Assembly: GCA_049597955.1 (NCBI GenBank)
Contig: JBMYND010000006.1
Location: 56,508-120,507 of the forward strand
Direction: 5' to 3'
DNA: 64,000 bases
DNA from: JAYPAN01 sp049597955
GTDB lineage: Bacteria; Pseudomonadota; Alphaproteobacteria; RS24
Under the pieces are notes generated by a model. That model did not search any database and was not told the origin of the DNA. It worked only from the letters and a program-made list of their open reading frames with translations. This document shows, piece after piece, positions 51,705-60,634 of this stretch (within the stretch, counting starts at the first letter, position 1; every line of letters starts with the position of its first letter). The position numbers and the translations under genes were made by a program.

Positions 51705-52667
51705 CTATTTGAGAGACGGATCGATTTTCTTGCACGCCGCCAACAGGCCGCTCACCGCATTGACCGATTTTTTGAACATGGCGCGCTCTTTGGCATCAAG
51801 CTTAATCTCAACCACGCGCTCCACGCCCTTGGCACCAATCACCACCGGCACGCCGACATAAAGATTGCGCTGGCCATATTGGCCATTCAAATTGGCGGCG
51901 CAGGGCAGCACGCGCTTTTGGTCTTTCAGATAGGCTTCGGCCATTTCAATGGCGCTGGCGGCGGGCGCATAAAAGGCCGAGCCGGTTTTCAACAAGCCGA
52001 CAATTTCGGCACCGCCATCGCGTGTGCGCTGGACAATATCGTCAATTTTCTTCTGCGTTGTCCATTTCATTTTCACCAAATCCGGCAAGGGAATACCGGC
52101 AACGGTCGAATAGCGCACGGATGGCACCATTGTATCGCCATGACCGCCCAACACAAAGGCGGTAACATCTTTGACGGAGACGTTAAACTCCTCAGCAAGA
52201 AAATGACGGAAGCGCGCCGAATCCAGCACACCGGCCATGCCGACCACTTTATTTTTCGGCAGGCCGGAGAATTTTTGCAACGCCCAAACCATCGCATCAA
52301 GCGGATTGGTAATACAAATCACAAACGCATTGGGCGCGTATTTCTTAATGCCCTCGCCCACTTGCTTCATCACTTTCAGATTGATTTCAATCAAATCATC
52401 GCGGCTCATGCCCGGCTTGCGCGGCACACCGGCGGTGACAATCACCACATCCGCACCCTTGATTTGGGCATAGGATTTTGTGCCTTTCAGCGAAGCGTCA
52501 AAATGGCTGACCGGCGCGCTTTGCGCTAAATCCAAAGCCTTGCCCTGCGGAATACCGTCAACAATGTCGAAAATAACGACATCGCCAAGTTCCTTGAGAC
52601 CTGCCAAATGGGCCAGCGTGCCGCCGATTTGACCGCCGCCAATAAGTGCTATTTTGTTACGAGCCAT
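51705..52667 (-). CDS. mdh: Malate dehydrogenase (LDH-like type)
   Basis: The 320-residue enzyme has the NAD motif ALIGGGQIGGTLAHLA, the substrate Arg residues in VPRKPGMSRDDL, ITNPLDAMVW, LDSARFRHFLAEEF and the catalytic His in LGGHGDTMVP near 175. It belongs to the LDH-like malate dehydrogenases typical of Alphaproteobacteria. The start at 52667 gives MARNKIALIGGG. A weak hairpin GGCAC/GTGCC lies 20-odd bases past the stop, without a strong T tract. Confidence 0.96.
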   Translation of the reverse strand: MARNKIALIGGGQIGGTLAHLAGLKELGDVVIFDIVDGIPQGKALDLAQSAPVSHFDASLKGTKSYAQIKGADVVIVTAGVPRKPGMSRDDLIEINLKVMKQVGEGIKKYAPNAFVICITNPLDAMVWALQKFSGLPKNKVVGMAGVLDSARFRHFLAEEFNVSVKDVTAFVLGGHGDTMVPSVRYSTVAGIPLPDLVKMKWTTQKKIDDIVQRTRDGGAEIVGLLKTGSAFYAPAASAIEMAEAYLKDQKRVLPCAANLNGQYGQRNLYVGVPVVIGAKGVERVVEIKLDAKERAMFKKSVNAVSGLLAACKKIDPSLK

Positions 52668-52732
52668 AATGTCCCCCGTGAATATTTGTCCATGGCAAAG
52701 GGTGGTAGCGCGTTTAAGCGCGCCTTGCAAGA

Positions 52733-53881
52733 CTAGCCGCTTGCCGCACCGGCAATATGGGGCAATTGCAAATAGTCGCGGCTTTGCATTTCCATCAGCC
52801 GTGACACAGTGCGTTCAAACTCAAACGCCCCGTCACCTTTCGGGTATAAGTCAGCTGGCGCGCCATCAGCCGAAGCCAGCAGCTTGACCTTATGCTCATA
52901 AAGCGCATCAATCAGCGTCACAAAGCGCACCGCCTCATTGCGCTTGTCGGGCTGCAATTTCGGGATATTGTCAATCAGCACAGTGTGAAAATGCTGCGCC
53001 AAGACAAGATAATCTGCCGCGCCGCGCGCCGCCACACATAAATCGGCAAAAGAAAGGCGCGCAATACCGCCCGCTGCTTGCGGCACCGGCAAAGTGCGGC
53101 CTTTCAAATGCAATTCAATCGGGGCAACCGCCACACCTTCGCTGAGCGCATGAAAACGTTCATCCAGCGCGGCGCGCGCCTTCGGCCCACAGGGCGTAAA
53201 CCAAACCGGCCGCGCTTGCAGGCGCGCCAGCCGATAATCCTGCGCCGCGTGCAGTTGCAGAACATCAAGCCTTTGTTTCAGCGTATCGATAAAGGGCAAG
53301 AAGCGATGCCGGTTCAGCCCGCCTTGATATAAATCATCGGGCGCGCGGTTTGAGGTGGCGACCATGACGATACCGGCATCGAGCAGCAAGCCAAACAAGC
53401 GCCCCAAAATTGACGCATCGGCAATATCCTTGACCTGAAATTCATCAAAACACAAAAGCTGCACTTGCGCGGCAATTTCCTTGGCCACTGCCGGCATCGG
53501 GTCGCCATCATGGCGCGCCGATTGGCGGAACGCATGAATGCGGGCATGGGTTTCCTGCATAAAGGCATGAAAATGCACACGTCTTTTGCGGGGCACTTGC
53601 GCGCTGTCAAAAAACATATCCATCAGCATGGATTTGCCGCGCCCGACCGCGCCGAAAATATACAGGCCGCGCGGTGCTTGCACCGGCTTGCCCAACCATT
53701 TTTTGACATTCCGGCTCAGACGGCTCTGGGCCTGCCAATGGGTGAGTTGATGATTCAGCGCATCAAGGCGACGGGCGGCCTCAAACTGCGCCGCGTCAGC
53801 CGATAATTGGCCACCATCCACCATAGCCTGAAAACGCTCTGCGACATTTGCTGATTGTGTGGAAGATTGCGCTTCTGTCAT
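52733..53881 (-). CDS. zapE: Cell division protein ZapE, AFG1-like ATPase
   Basis: The 382-residue AAA-type ATPase has Walker A FGAVGRGKSMLMDMFFD near 78, Walker B QLLCFDEFQVKDIADA, and sensor region VMVATSNRAPDDLYQGGLNR. In E. coli, ZapE binds FtsZ and helps constriction under stress; mitochondrial AFG1 homologues act in protein quality control. Placement next to mdh and the sdh block is common in Alphaproteobacteria. 63 bases separate its start from the aquaporin stop, filled by a short tandem repeat. Confidence 0.93.
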   Translation of the reverse strand: MTEAQSSTQSANVAERFQAMVDGGQLSADAAQFEAARRLDALNHQLTHWQAQSRLSRNVKKWLGKPVQAPRGLYIFGAVGRGKSMLMDMFFDSAQVPRKRRVHFHAFMQETHARIHAFRQSARHDGDPMPAVAKEIAAQVQLLCFDEFQVKDIADASILGRLFGLLLDAGIVMVATSNRAPDDLYQGGLNRHRFLPFIDTLKQRLDVLQLHAAQDYRLARLQARPVWFTPCGPKARAALDERFHALSEGVAVAPIELHLKGRTLPVPQAAGGIARLSFADLCVAARGAADYLVLAQHFHTVLIDNIPKLQPDKRNEAVRFVTLIDALYEHKVKLLASADGAPADLYPKGDGAFEFERTVSRLMEMQSRDYLQLPHIAGAASG

Positions 53882-53900
53882 GCGGGCGGAGTTTAAGAGC

Positions 53901-53958
53901 CAATCTTGAGAAGGTCAATCTTGAGAAGGTCAATCCAGAGAGGGTCAATCTTGTGCAG
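53901..53958. repeat. 15-bp tandem repeat, nearly four copies
   Basis: CAATCTTGAGAAGGT occurs twice perfectly, once as CAATCCAGAGAGGGT and once partially (CAATCTTGTGCAG). The last units run into the stop codon and final codons of the aquaporin gene. It looks like replication slippage at a gene end. Confidence 0.85.
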
Positions 53959-54622
53959 AAGCAGGCGTGAAAATCACCCGCGCCATGAACAGGGCAAGCA
54001 GGGCACCGGCAATTTGCGCCAACCAAAAGCCGGGCATGTCAGCCGGGCGAATGCCGGAAAAACTGTCGGTGAAGCCGCGCGCCAGCGTCACGGCCGGATT
54101 GGCAAAGCTGGTAGAAGAGGTGAACCAATAACCGGCTGTTATATAAAGCCCGACCAAAGCCGGCACAGCATGGGCGCGATAGGCCAGCCCGCCCAATATG
54201 GTGGCCAGCAAGCCAAATGTGGCGACCGCCTCGCCCAGCCATTGCCCGACCCCGCTGCGCGCATTTTGCGACGGGTCAAGCAAAGGCAGCTCAAACATGG
54301 CATGGGCCAATAGCGTGCCGCATATCCCGCCACTCGCCTGCACCGCAATATAGGCGGCCAAAAGCGACAGGGATAATTCACCGCGCAAAGCAAATACCAG
54401 GCTGACGGCCGGGTTGAAATGCGCGCCGGAGACCGGCCCGAAAATCGTGATAAGCACATAAAGAATAGCGCCAGTGGCGATTGTATTGCCCAATAAGGCG
54501 ATACCGTCATTGCCGTCGGCCAGATTGACCGCCATTATGCCGGAGCCGACAACGGTGCAGACCAGCAGCAAAGTGCCGGAAAATTCGGCCAGCAGCGCGC
54601 GCATATCAGACTGATTGCCCAT
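53945..54622 (-). CDS. Aquaglyceroporin, AqpS-like, linked to arsenate reductase
   Basis: The 225-residue MIP-family channel has six predicted membrane helices and two NPA motifs: SGAHFNPAVSLVFAL near 66-80 and TSFANPAVTLARGFT near 177-191, the latter with the selectivity Arg. It overlaps arsC by 17 bases, and an arsC-aquaporin pair is known from Sinorhizobium meliloti, where AqpS lets arsenite leave the cell in place of an ArsB pump. By that analogy this channel exports arsenite formed by the adjacent reductase. No arsR regulator is present. The start may be Met7 (MRALLAEFSG). Confidence 0.85.
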   Translation of the reverse strand: MGNQSDMRALLAEFSGTLLLVCTVVGSGIMAVNLADGNDGIALLGNTIATGAILYVLITIFGPVSGAHFNPAVSLVFALRGELSLSLLAAYIAVQASGGICGTLLAHAMFELPLLDPSQNARSGVGQWLGEAVATFGLLATILGGLAYRAHAVPALVGLYITAGYWFTSSTSFANPAVTLARGFTDSFSGIRPADMPGFWLAQIAGALLALFMARVIFTPASAQD

Positions 54623-55049
54623 CCAGAAAAGCGTCTATGCGCGCCTTTATCATGGCGAAAACCTCGTTGAAATGGGCGCGCATTGCGTCTTCATCGCCGT
54701 CAAATTTGGCTGGGTCGGGAAACGGCCAATGGTCGGTCACCGGTAGGCCGGGCCAGACCGGGCAAGCCTCGCCCGCCGCATTATTGCAAACGGTAATCAC
54801 AAAATCCATTTGCTGTGCTTGGCCGCCGCCAAACGCATCCCATGATTTCGAGGCCGCGTCCGCCGCCTCAATGCCATGCGCCGCCAATGTTTCGAGCGCC
54901 ATGGGATGGACAGTGCCGGTCGGCGTGCTGCCTGCGCTATAGCCGCGCCACGCGCCTTTACCCGCATGTTTGCCCGCATGGGTCAAATAGGCTTCGGCCA
55001 GAATGGAACGGCAACTATTACCGGTACACAGAAACAATACAGACTTCAT
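54606..55049 (-). CDS. arsC: Arsenate reductase, low-molecular-weight phosphatase type
   Basis: The 147-residue protein begins VLFLCTGNSCRSILAEA, with the CX5R phosphate loop of thioredoxin-coupled arsenate reductases. The general-acid Asp is in TDHWPFPDPAKFDG near 105, and a conserved Cys pair sits near VITVCNNAAGEACPVWP. It reduces arsenate to arsenite, which the overlapping channel gene would let out. Confidence 0.92.
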   Translation of the reverse strand: MKSVLFLCTGNSCRSILAEAYLTHAGKHAGKGAWRGYSAGSTPTGTVHPMALETLAAHGIEAADAASKSWDAFGGGQAQQMDFVITVCNNAAGEACPVWPGLPVTDHWPFPDPAKFDGDEDAMRAHFNEVFAMIKARIDAFLDGQSV

Positions 55050-55105
55050 AACCGCCTCACTATAGGCCGGTCATGACAGTTTTGTGAAGGGGTGAGGAAA
55101 AAGCT

Positions 55106-55885
55106 TTATACTTCCCGCGTCACCATCATTTTCTTGATTTCCGATATTGCCTTGGCCGGCGACAGACCTTTCGGGCAGGCTTTGGCGCAATTCATAATTG
55201 TGTGGCAGCGATAGACACGGAACGGGTCTTCCAAATCATCAAGCCGGTCGCCGGTCTTTTCATCGCGGCTGTCAGCCAGCCAGCGATAGGCTTGCAACAA
55301 AACGGCAGGGCCGAGATATTTATCTGAGTTCCACCAATAAGACGGGCAGGAGGTTGAGCAGCAGGCGCATAAAATACACTCATACAGCCCGTCAATTTTT
55401 TCGCGGTCTTCGCGCGACTGCTTCCATTCGGTTTGCGGTTGCGGCGTGTCGGTTTTCAGCCAAGGTTCAATCGAAGCATATTGCGCGTAAAGGTCGGTCA
55501 AATCCGGCACCAAATCCTTGACCACCGGCATATGCGGCAGCGGATAAATGCTGATATCACCTTTTACATCATCCAGCCCTTTGGTGCAGGCCAGCGTGTT
55601 TTGCCCGTCAATATTCATGGCGCAAGAGCCGCAAATGCCCTCGCGGCAACTGCGCCGGAAAGTGAGGGTGGAATCAATCTCATTTTTGATTTTAATCAGC
55701 GCATCCAGCACCATTGGCCCGCAATCATCGGCGTCAATTGTATAAGTATCGACGCGCGGATTTTCGCTGTCATCCGGATTCCAGCGATAGATTTTAAGAT
55801 TGCGCGGTTTCGCCATTTCGCTTTTGGCAGCATGGGTCACACCCTTGCTGATACGCGAATTTTTCGGCAATGCAATTTCAACCAT
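55106..55885 (-). CDS. sdhB: Succinate dehydrogenase iron-sulfur subunit
   Basis: The 259-residue subunit carries a [2Fe-2S] cluster in SCREGICGSCAMNI near 80-93, then [4Fe-4S] and [3Fe-4S] ligands in CILCACCSTSCPSYWW near 172 and CHTIMNCAKACPKG near 227. It passes electrons from SdhA to quinone. Last gene of the sdhCDAB operon. Confidence 0.97.
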   Translation of the reverse strand: MVEIALPKNSRISKGVTHAAKSEMAKPRNLKIYRWNPDDSENPRVDTYTIDADDCGPMVLDALIKIKNEIDSTLTFRRSCREGICGSCAMNIDGQNTLACTKGLDDVKGDISIYPLPHMPVVKDLVPDLTDLYAQYASIEPWLKTDTPQPQTEWKQSREDREKIDGLYECILCACCSTSCPSYWWNSDKYLGPAVLLQAYRWLADSRDEKTGDRLDDLEDPFRVYRCHTIMNCAKACPKGLSPAKAISEIKKMMVTREV

Positions 55886-55896
55886 GGTTACGCCCC

Positions 55897-57681
55897 CTAA
55901 TACACACGCGCTTTCGGCTCAATATAGCTAACCTCATTGGTCAGCGTGTAATTATGCACACCGCGATAATCGATTGTCGCCTTGCCCTTGCCATCGACAT
56001 AGGCCAGCGTGTGCTTCATCCAATTTTCGTCATCGCGCTCCGGAAAGTCTTCGCGCGCATGGCCGCCACGGCTTTCCTTACGGGCATTGGCACCCTCAAC
56101 CGTGGCAATTGCCTGGACAATCAGATTGTCAAATTCAAGCGTTTCAATCAGGTCGGAATTCCAGATAAGCGAGCGGTCAGCAACGCCAATATCATCCATG
56201 CCATTGACCACATTTTGCATACGCTGACAGCCTTCTTCCAGCACATCGCCAGTGCGGAACACGGCGCAATTTTCCTGCATGGCGCGCTGCATTTCAAGGC
56301 GCAGCTCGGCGGTTGGTGTGCCGCCCGAAGCGGTGCGGAAACGCTCCAGCCGCGCCACCGCCTCGTCACCGGCATTGGCCGGCAATGGCGCATGGCTGTC
56401 ACCGGGTTGCACCACTTCGGCCGAACGAATGGCCGAAGCACGGCCAAACACCACAAGGTCAATCAGCGAATTGGAGCCAAGCCGATTGGCACCATGCACC
56501 GATACGCAAGCCGCCTCGCCAATCGCCATCAGCCCCGGCACGGTGCGCTCGGCATCTTCCGGCGTCGGGTTCAAAACTTCGCCATGATAATTGGTCGGAA
56601 TACCGCCCATATTGTAATGCACGGTCGGCAGCACCGGAATCGGCTCTTTGGTGACATCGACGCCGGCAAAAATCCGCGCGCTTTCCGAAATGCCCGGCAG
56701 GCGCTCGGCCAGAACATCCGGGTCAAGATGGTCAAGATGCAGATAAATATGGTCTTTATTCGGCCCCACGCCGCGCCCTTCGCGGATTTCAATGGTCATC
56801 GAGCGCGACACCACATCGCGCGACGCCAAATCCTTGGCCGAAGGGGCATAACGCTCCATAAAGCGTTCGCCTTCCGCGTTAATCAAAATGCCGCCCTCAC
56901 CGCGCGAGCCTTCCGTTATCAGGCAACCGGCACCATAAATGCCGGTCGGGTGGAATTGCACAAACTCCATATCCTGCAAGGGCAGACCGGCGCGGATAAC
57001 CATGGCTGAGCCATCGCCCGTGCATGTATGCGCCGAAGTGGCTGAGAAATAAGCGCGGCCATAGCCGCCCGTGGCGAGAATGACCTGCTTGGCCTGGAAG
57101 CGATGCAGCGTGCCGGTCGCCATTTCAAGGGCTGTCACGCCAACGCAACGGCCCTCATCCATAATCAGGTCAAGCGCGAAATATTCGATAAAAAATTCCG
57201 TATCATGGCGCAGCGACTGACCATAAAGCGTGTGCAAAATCGCGTGACCGGTGCGGTCGGCGGCGGCGCATGTGCGCTGGGCAATGCCCTCGCCAAAATT
57301 GGTGGTCATGCCGCCAAATGGCCGCTGGTATATTTTGCCTTCTTCAGTGCGCGAAAACGGCACGCCGAAATGCTCCAGCTCATAAACCGCTTCCGGCGCA
57401 TTGCGGCACAGATATTCAATCGCATCTTGGTCGCCCAGCCAATCAGAGCCTTTTACCGTATCATACATGTGCCAGCGCCAGTCATCATCGCCCATATTGC
57501 CAAGCGCGGCGGAGATACCGCCCTGCGCGGCAACTGTATGGCTGCGGGTCGGAAAGACTTTGCTGATACATGCCGTACGCAGCCCGCGCTCGGCACAGCC
57601 CAAAGCGGCCCGCAAACCGGAACCCCCGGCACCAACAACAACCACATCAAACTGATGGTCGGTGAACTCGTAACTGCTCAT
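55897..57681 (-). CDS. sdhA: Succinate dehydrogenase flavoprotein subunit
   Basis: The 594-residue FAD protein has VVVGAGGSGLRAALGCAERG, then FPTRSHTVAAQGGISAALGN with the His that binds FAD covalently in RSHTVAAQGG. The active Arg region is RGEGGILINAEGERFMERY near 265-285. It oxidises succinate to fumarate. It lies 11 bases before sdhB. Confidence 0.98.
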   Translation of the reverse strand: MSSYEFTDHQFDVVVVGAGGSGLRAALGCAERGLRTACISKVFPTRSHTVAAQGGISAALGNMGDDDWRWHMYDTVKGSDWLGDQDAIEYLCRNAPEAVYELEHFGVPFSRTEEGKIYQRPFGGMTTNFGEGIAQRTCAAADRTGHAILHTLYGQSLRHDTEFFIEYFALDLIMDEGRCVGVTALEMATGTLHRFQAKQVILATGGYGRAYFSATSAHTCTGDGSAMVIRAGLPLQDMEFVQFHPTGIYGAGCLITEGSRGEGGILINAEGERFMERYAPSAKDLASRDVVSRSMTIEIREGRGVGPNKDHIYLHLDHLDPDVLAERLPGISESARIFAGVDVTKEPIPVLPTVHYNMGGIPTNYHGEVLNPTPEDAERTVPGLMAIGEAACVSVHGANRLGSNSLIDLVVFGRASAIRSAEVVQPGDSHAPLPANAGDEAVARLERFRTASGGTPTAELRLEMQRAMQENCAVFRTGDVLEEGCQRMQNVVNGMDDIGVADRSLIWNSDLIETLEFDNLIVQAIATVEGANARKESRGGHAREDFPERDDENWMKHTLAYVDGKGKATIDYRGVHNYTLTNEVSYIEPKARVY

Positions 57682-57736
57682 TTTTTCGCTCCTATGGGCC
57701 GCGCAAATCCGTGTGACGCGACCGGCTTTTTCAACT

Positions 57737-58120
57737 CTATGACCCGATAACCAATTTCAGCACAGCCAATGTGCAGGCCGCGCCAATCGTAATGGCAAAA
57801 AATGTATTGCCGACAAGCAACAGTAATTTTGTCGCCTCGGCATGGATATAATCCTCAATCACCACTTGCAAACCCAGCCGCATATGCATCACCGCCGAGA
57901 CAATAAGCAGCAGCATAATAAGGCCGATAAAGGGATTGCCCAGAAAAGACACAATTGCCGCATGGTCTTTGCCGGCATGAATGACCAGCATGGCCACCAT
58001 GAATAAAGTCAGCGGGATATTGGCCAGCGCGGTGACACGCTGCGACCAAAAATGCGCCGTGCCTTTTTTGGCCGAGCCAAGCCCACGGGCGCGTGACAAA
58101 GGTGTGCGCATATCGCTCAT
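57737..58120 (-). CDS. sdhD: Succinate dehydrogenase membrane anchor subunit D
   Basis: The 127-residue protein has three membrane helices (about 27-47, 56-77, 95-120), and MHMRLGLQVVIEDYIH near 80 carries the heme-ligand His region. I choose the ATG at 58120, which overlaps the sdhC stop as ATGA and has GGGAG eight bases upstream; the ATG at 58126 is too close to that site. Confidence 0.93.
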   Translation of the reverse strand: MSDMRTPLSRARGLGSAKKGTAHFWSQRVTALANIPLTLFMVAMLVIHAGKDHAAIVSFLGNPFIGLIMLLLIVSAVMHMRLGLQVVIEDYIHAEATKLLLLVGNTFFAITIGAACTLAVLKLVIGS

Positions 58121-58524
58121 GACCATGCTCCCATATAATAATAGGCCATCACCCAGACAAACACGGTCAGCACGGGCGGCACAAAGGCCGAGATACGCGC
58201 CAAAATCTCAACAACGCGCAAATCAAAACCGCGCCCGGTATCCCAAATAAAATGGCGCAGACCGCCAAACATGTGGTGAAACAGCGCCCAGCTATAGCCA
58301 AACAGAACCAGCTTGCCATACCAGGCCGCCGATACTGCTTGCACGCTGGCATAGGCTTCCGGCCCGCTGGCCGCGGCCAGCAGCCACCAAGCCAATAAGG
58401 CCGTGCCGGCATAAAGCGCAATGCCGGTTGCGCGGTGAAGAATGGACAGCATCATGGTCAGCGTCCATCGGTAAATCTGAATATGCGGCGATAAGGGGCG
58501 CTGCATGGGGGTGTTCTCCGACAT
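58117..58524 (-). CDS. sdhC: Succinate dehydrogenase cytochrome b556 subunit
   Basis: The 135-residue protein shows RPLSPHIQIYRWTLTMMLSI followed by LHRATGIAL, the SdhC signature, and SWALFHHMFGGLRHFIWDTG with the heme His. Three membrane helices. First gene of the operon; CAGGAG precedes the ATG. Upstream, a small palindrome CACGC-TG-GCGTG lies at 58563-58574 near a TATAAG-like -10 box and may be regulatory. Confidence 0.96.
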   Translation of the reverse strand: MSENTPMQRPLSPHIQIYRWTLTMMLSILHRATGIALYAGTALLAWWLLAAASGPEAYASVQAVSAAWYGKLVLFGYSWALFHHMFGGLRHFIWDTGRGFDLRVVEILARISAFVPPVLTVFVWVMAYYYMGAWS

Positions 58525-58627
58525 GGTTACTCCTGATAGGCTCGGCTCAACTTATAACACTACACGCTGGCGTGGCTTTACGCTATCCGAAAGCCAGCGA
58601 CAGGCTGCCGCATGATGGAAAAGCCGC

Positions 58628-59674
58628 TCAGCGCGGCATCAGCCCCCAAATATCAAGGTCAAGCACCATTTCAGGGGCGCTCTGCCCGCCCTCGCCATTA
58701 TCTGCCGGGCCGGGAAAGCCGCTCTGGTCGCGATTTTTCAGCACGATATGACGCACTCGCAGCGCACCGACATCATCGCGACCGGCCAGCTGTGCCTTGT
58801 CCAGCACTTGCGACCAGCCATAAAGCGTATCACCGGCGAAAACCGGCGCGGCATGTGTGCCGCCATTGAGACCGGCCAGCGCCACCATATTTTCCAGCCC
58901 GTTAAAACTCATCGCATGGGCATGGCTGATAATATGACCGCCATAAATCAGCCTGCGGCCAAAGCGCGATTCTTGTTGCGCCAGCGCATCAAAATGCACT
59001 TCCGCCGTATTTTGATAAGCCCGTGTCGCCATCATATGCTCGGCTTCTTCCATTGTCGTGCCGCCGCCATGTGATAATTTTTCGCCAATCTCATAATCCT
59101 CAAAGCGCCGCGCACTGCCCGACAGCGCCGTCTCTAACCGCGAAAAATCAATCTCCGGCAGGTGCAAGTCAGCGGCGGTCAAATGCGGTGCCGGTGTCGG
59201 CCAGACCGGCTCCGGCGGCGGGCTGGCCGCGTCGCGTTTTTTCACCATCACCCAGCGAATATAAGACAAGACCGGCGCGCCTTGGGCATTGAAACCGGTG
59301 GTGCGCGCCATGACCAGACCGGTTTTGCCATTGCTGTTTTCTTTCAGGCCGATAATTTCCGAGCGCGCCGATAAAGTGTCACCGGCATAGACGGGTTCGA
59401 GAAAGCGGCCTTCGGCATAGCCGAGATTGGCCATGGCATGGCGCGACACATCCGGCACGGATTTGCCAAAGACGATATGAAAGACCAGCCAATCGGGCAA
59501 GGGCCGGTCGGCATAACCCATGGCTTGCGCCGCCGGTCGGCTGCTTTGCGGCAAATGCCGCCCGCCATATAAAGCCTGATAAAGCGCCACATCGGCGTCG
59601 CTGACCGTGCGCGGCGTGGCGTGGATAAGCGTTTCGCCGACCGAGAAATCTTCAAAATAACGCCCGCTGCTCAT
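58628..59674 (-). CDS. MaoC-family double hotdog hydratase, probable mesaconyl-CoA hydratase
   Basis: The 348-residue protein holds two MaoC-like hotdog domains: YFEDFSVGETLIHATPRTVS then PVYAGDTLSARSEI in the first, and RFEDYEIGEKLSHGGGTTME and IYGGHIISHAHAMSFNG then PVFAGDTLYGWSQV in the second. Length and order fit mesaconyl-CoA (beta-methylmalyl-CoA) hydratase of the ethylmalonyl-CoA or related C5 pathway. The next gene encodes the malyl-CoA lyase type partner, which supports this. No crotonyl-CoA carboxylase is in the window, so the pathway is inferred. Confidence 0.8.
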   Translation of the reverse strand: MSSGRYFEDFSVGETLIHATPRTVSDADVALYQALYGGRHLPQSSRPAAQAMGYADRPLPDWLVFHIVFGKSVPDVSRHAMANLGYAEGRFLEPVYAGDTLSARSEIIGLKENSNGKTGLVMARTTGFNAQGAPVLSYIRWVMVKKRDAASPPPEPVWPTPAPHLTAADLHLPEIDFSRLETALSGSARRFEDYEIGEKLSHGGGTTMEEAEHMMATRAYQNTAEVHFDALAQQESRFGRRLIYGGHIISHAHAMSFNGLENMVALAGLNGGTHAAPVFAGDTLYGWSQVLDKAQLAGRDDVGALRVRHIVLKNRDQSGFPGPADNGEGGQSAPEMVLDLDIWGLMPR

Positions 59675-59689
59675 GGCTTAACTCCAGGC

Positions 59690-60574
59690 TCAACTATCGC
59701 GGGCGGCAATCGCTTCAGCAATCGCCAGCCGCCGCGCGGCAATATCGCGGTGCAGTAATTCGGTCATTTTGCCATTGACCCGCAACACGCCTTTGCCGGC
59801 ATTTTCCGGCGCATCAAAAGCCGCCACAATTTGCCGCGCCTCGTCAATTTCAGCTTCGGACGGGCCGAATATACGATTGCAAGCGGCAAGCTGGTCGGGA
59901 TGTATCAGCGTCTTGCCGTCAAACCCCATTGCCATGCCCTGCCCGCATTCCGCCTCAAAGCCTGCGGTATCGGCAATATCATTGAACACGCCGTCAATCG
60001 CGGTCAGCCCATGCATGCGCGCCGCCATCAGCGCCAGTGACAGGGCGGTCATGAGCGGCGCACGCATTGGCACAAATTGCGCCTGCATTTCCTTGGCCAA
60101 ATCATTTGTCCCCATCACAAAACAGCTCAAAGGCGTATCTGCGGCGCGCGCCGCCAGCGCCTCAATGTTGAAAATCGCCTGCGGCGTTTCTACCATGACC
60201 CATAATTCGCAATGCGGCGGCAGCAAAGCGGTCAGCGCGTCAATTTCCGCCGCGGTGGAAACTTTCGGCGCCAGCACCGCATCGGGACGGGCATTTTCCG
60301 GCAAATTATTGAGCGCGGCAAAATCATCCGCCCCCCAAGGCGTTGACAGCGCATTGACCCGCACCACGCGCTCGCGGGCGCCATAACCGCCTTCATTCAG
60401 CGCGTCAACAAGCTGGGCGCGGGCCATATCCTTGGCGTCCGGGGCAACCGCATCTTCAAGGTCGAGCAACAAGCAATCGGCATCCAATATCCGCGCCTTG
60501 GCCAATGCCCGCGCATTGGCGCAAGGCATGTAAAGAGCAGAGCGGCGGGGACGAATGGTTTTTGTGGTTGTCAT
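59690..60574 (-). CDS. HpcH/CitE-family CoA-ester lyase, probable malyl-CoA lyase or thioesterase
   Basis: The 294-residue TIM-barrel protein begins RPRRSALYMPCANARALAKA and has DADCLLLDLEDAVAPDAKD near 32. VAPKV-like AVLAPKVSTAAEID, the metal Glu in ELWVMVETPQAIFN and MGTNDLAKEM, and GFDGKTLIHPDQ near 230 follow. This group includes citrate lyase beta-like, L-malyl-CoA/beta-methylmalyl-CoA lyase (Mcl1) and malyl-CoA thioesterase (Mcl2). Length is nearer to Mcl2, but the two cannot be separated here. It is adjacent to the hydratase on one transcript and divergent from pdxY. Confidence 0.82.
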   Translation of the reverse strand: MTTTKTIRPRRSALYMPCANARALAKARILDADCLLLDLEDAVAPDAKDMARAQLVDALNEGGYGARERVVRVNALSTPWGADDFAALNNLPENARPDAVLAPKVSTAAEIDALTALLPPHCELWVMVETPQAIFNIEALAARAADTPLSCFVMGTNDLAKEMQAQFVPMRAPLMTALSLALMAARMHGLTAIDGVFNDIADTAGFEAECGQGMAMGFDGKTLIHPDQLAACNRIFGPSEAEIDEARQIVAAFDAPENAGKGVLRVNGKMTELLHRDIAARRLAIAEAIAARDS

Positions 60575-60634
60575 CCGAGTGGGTTCCTTCGTAAACTATG
60601 CGGGCAGTGTAACGCGTTTTATGGCTGGCACAAT

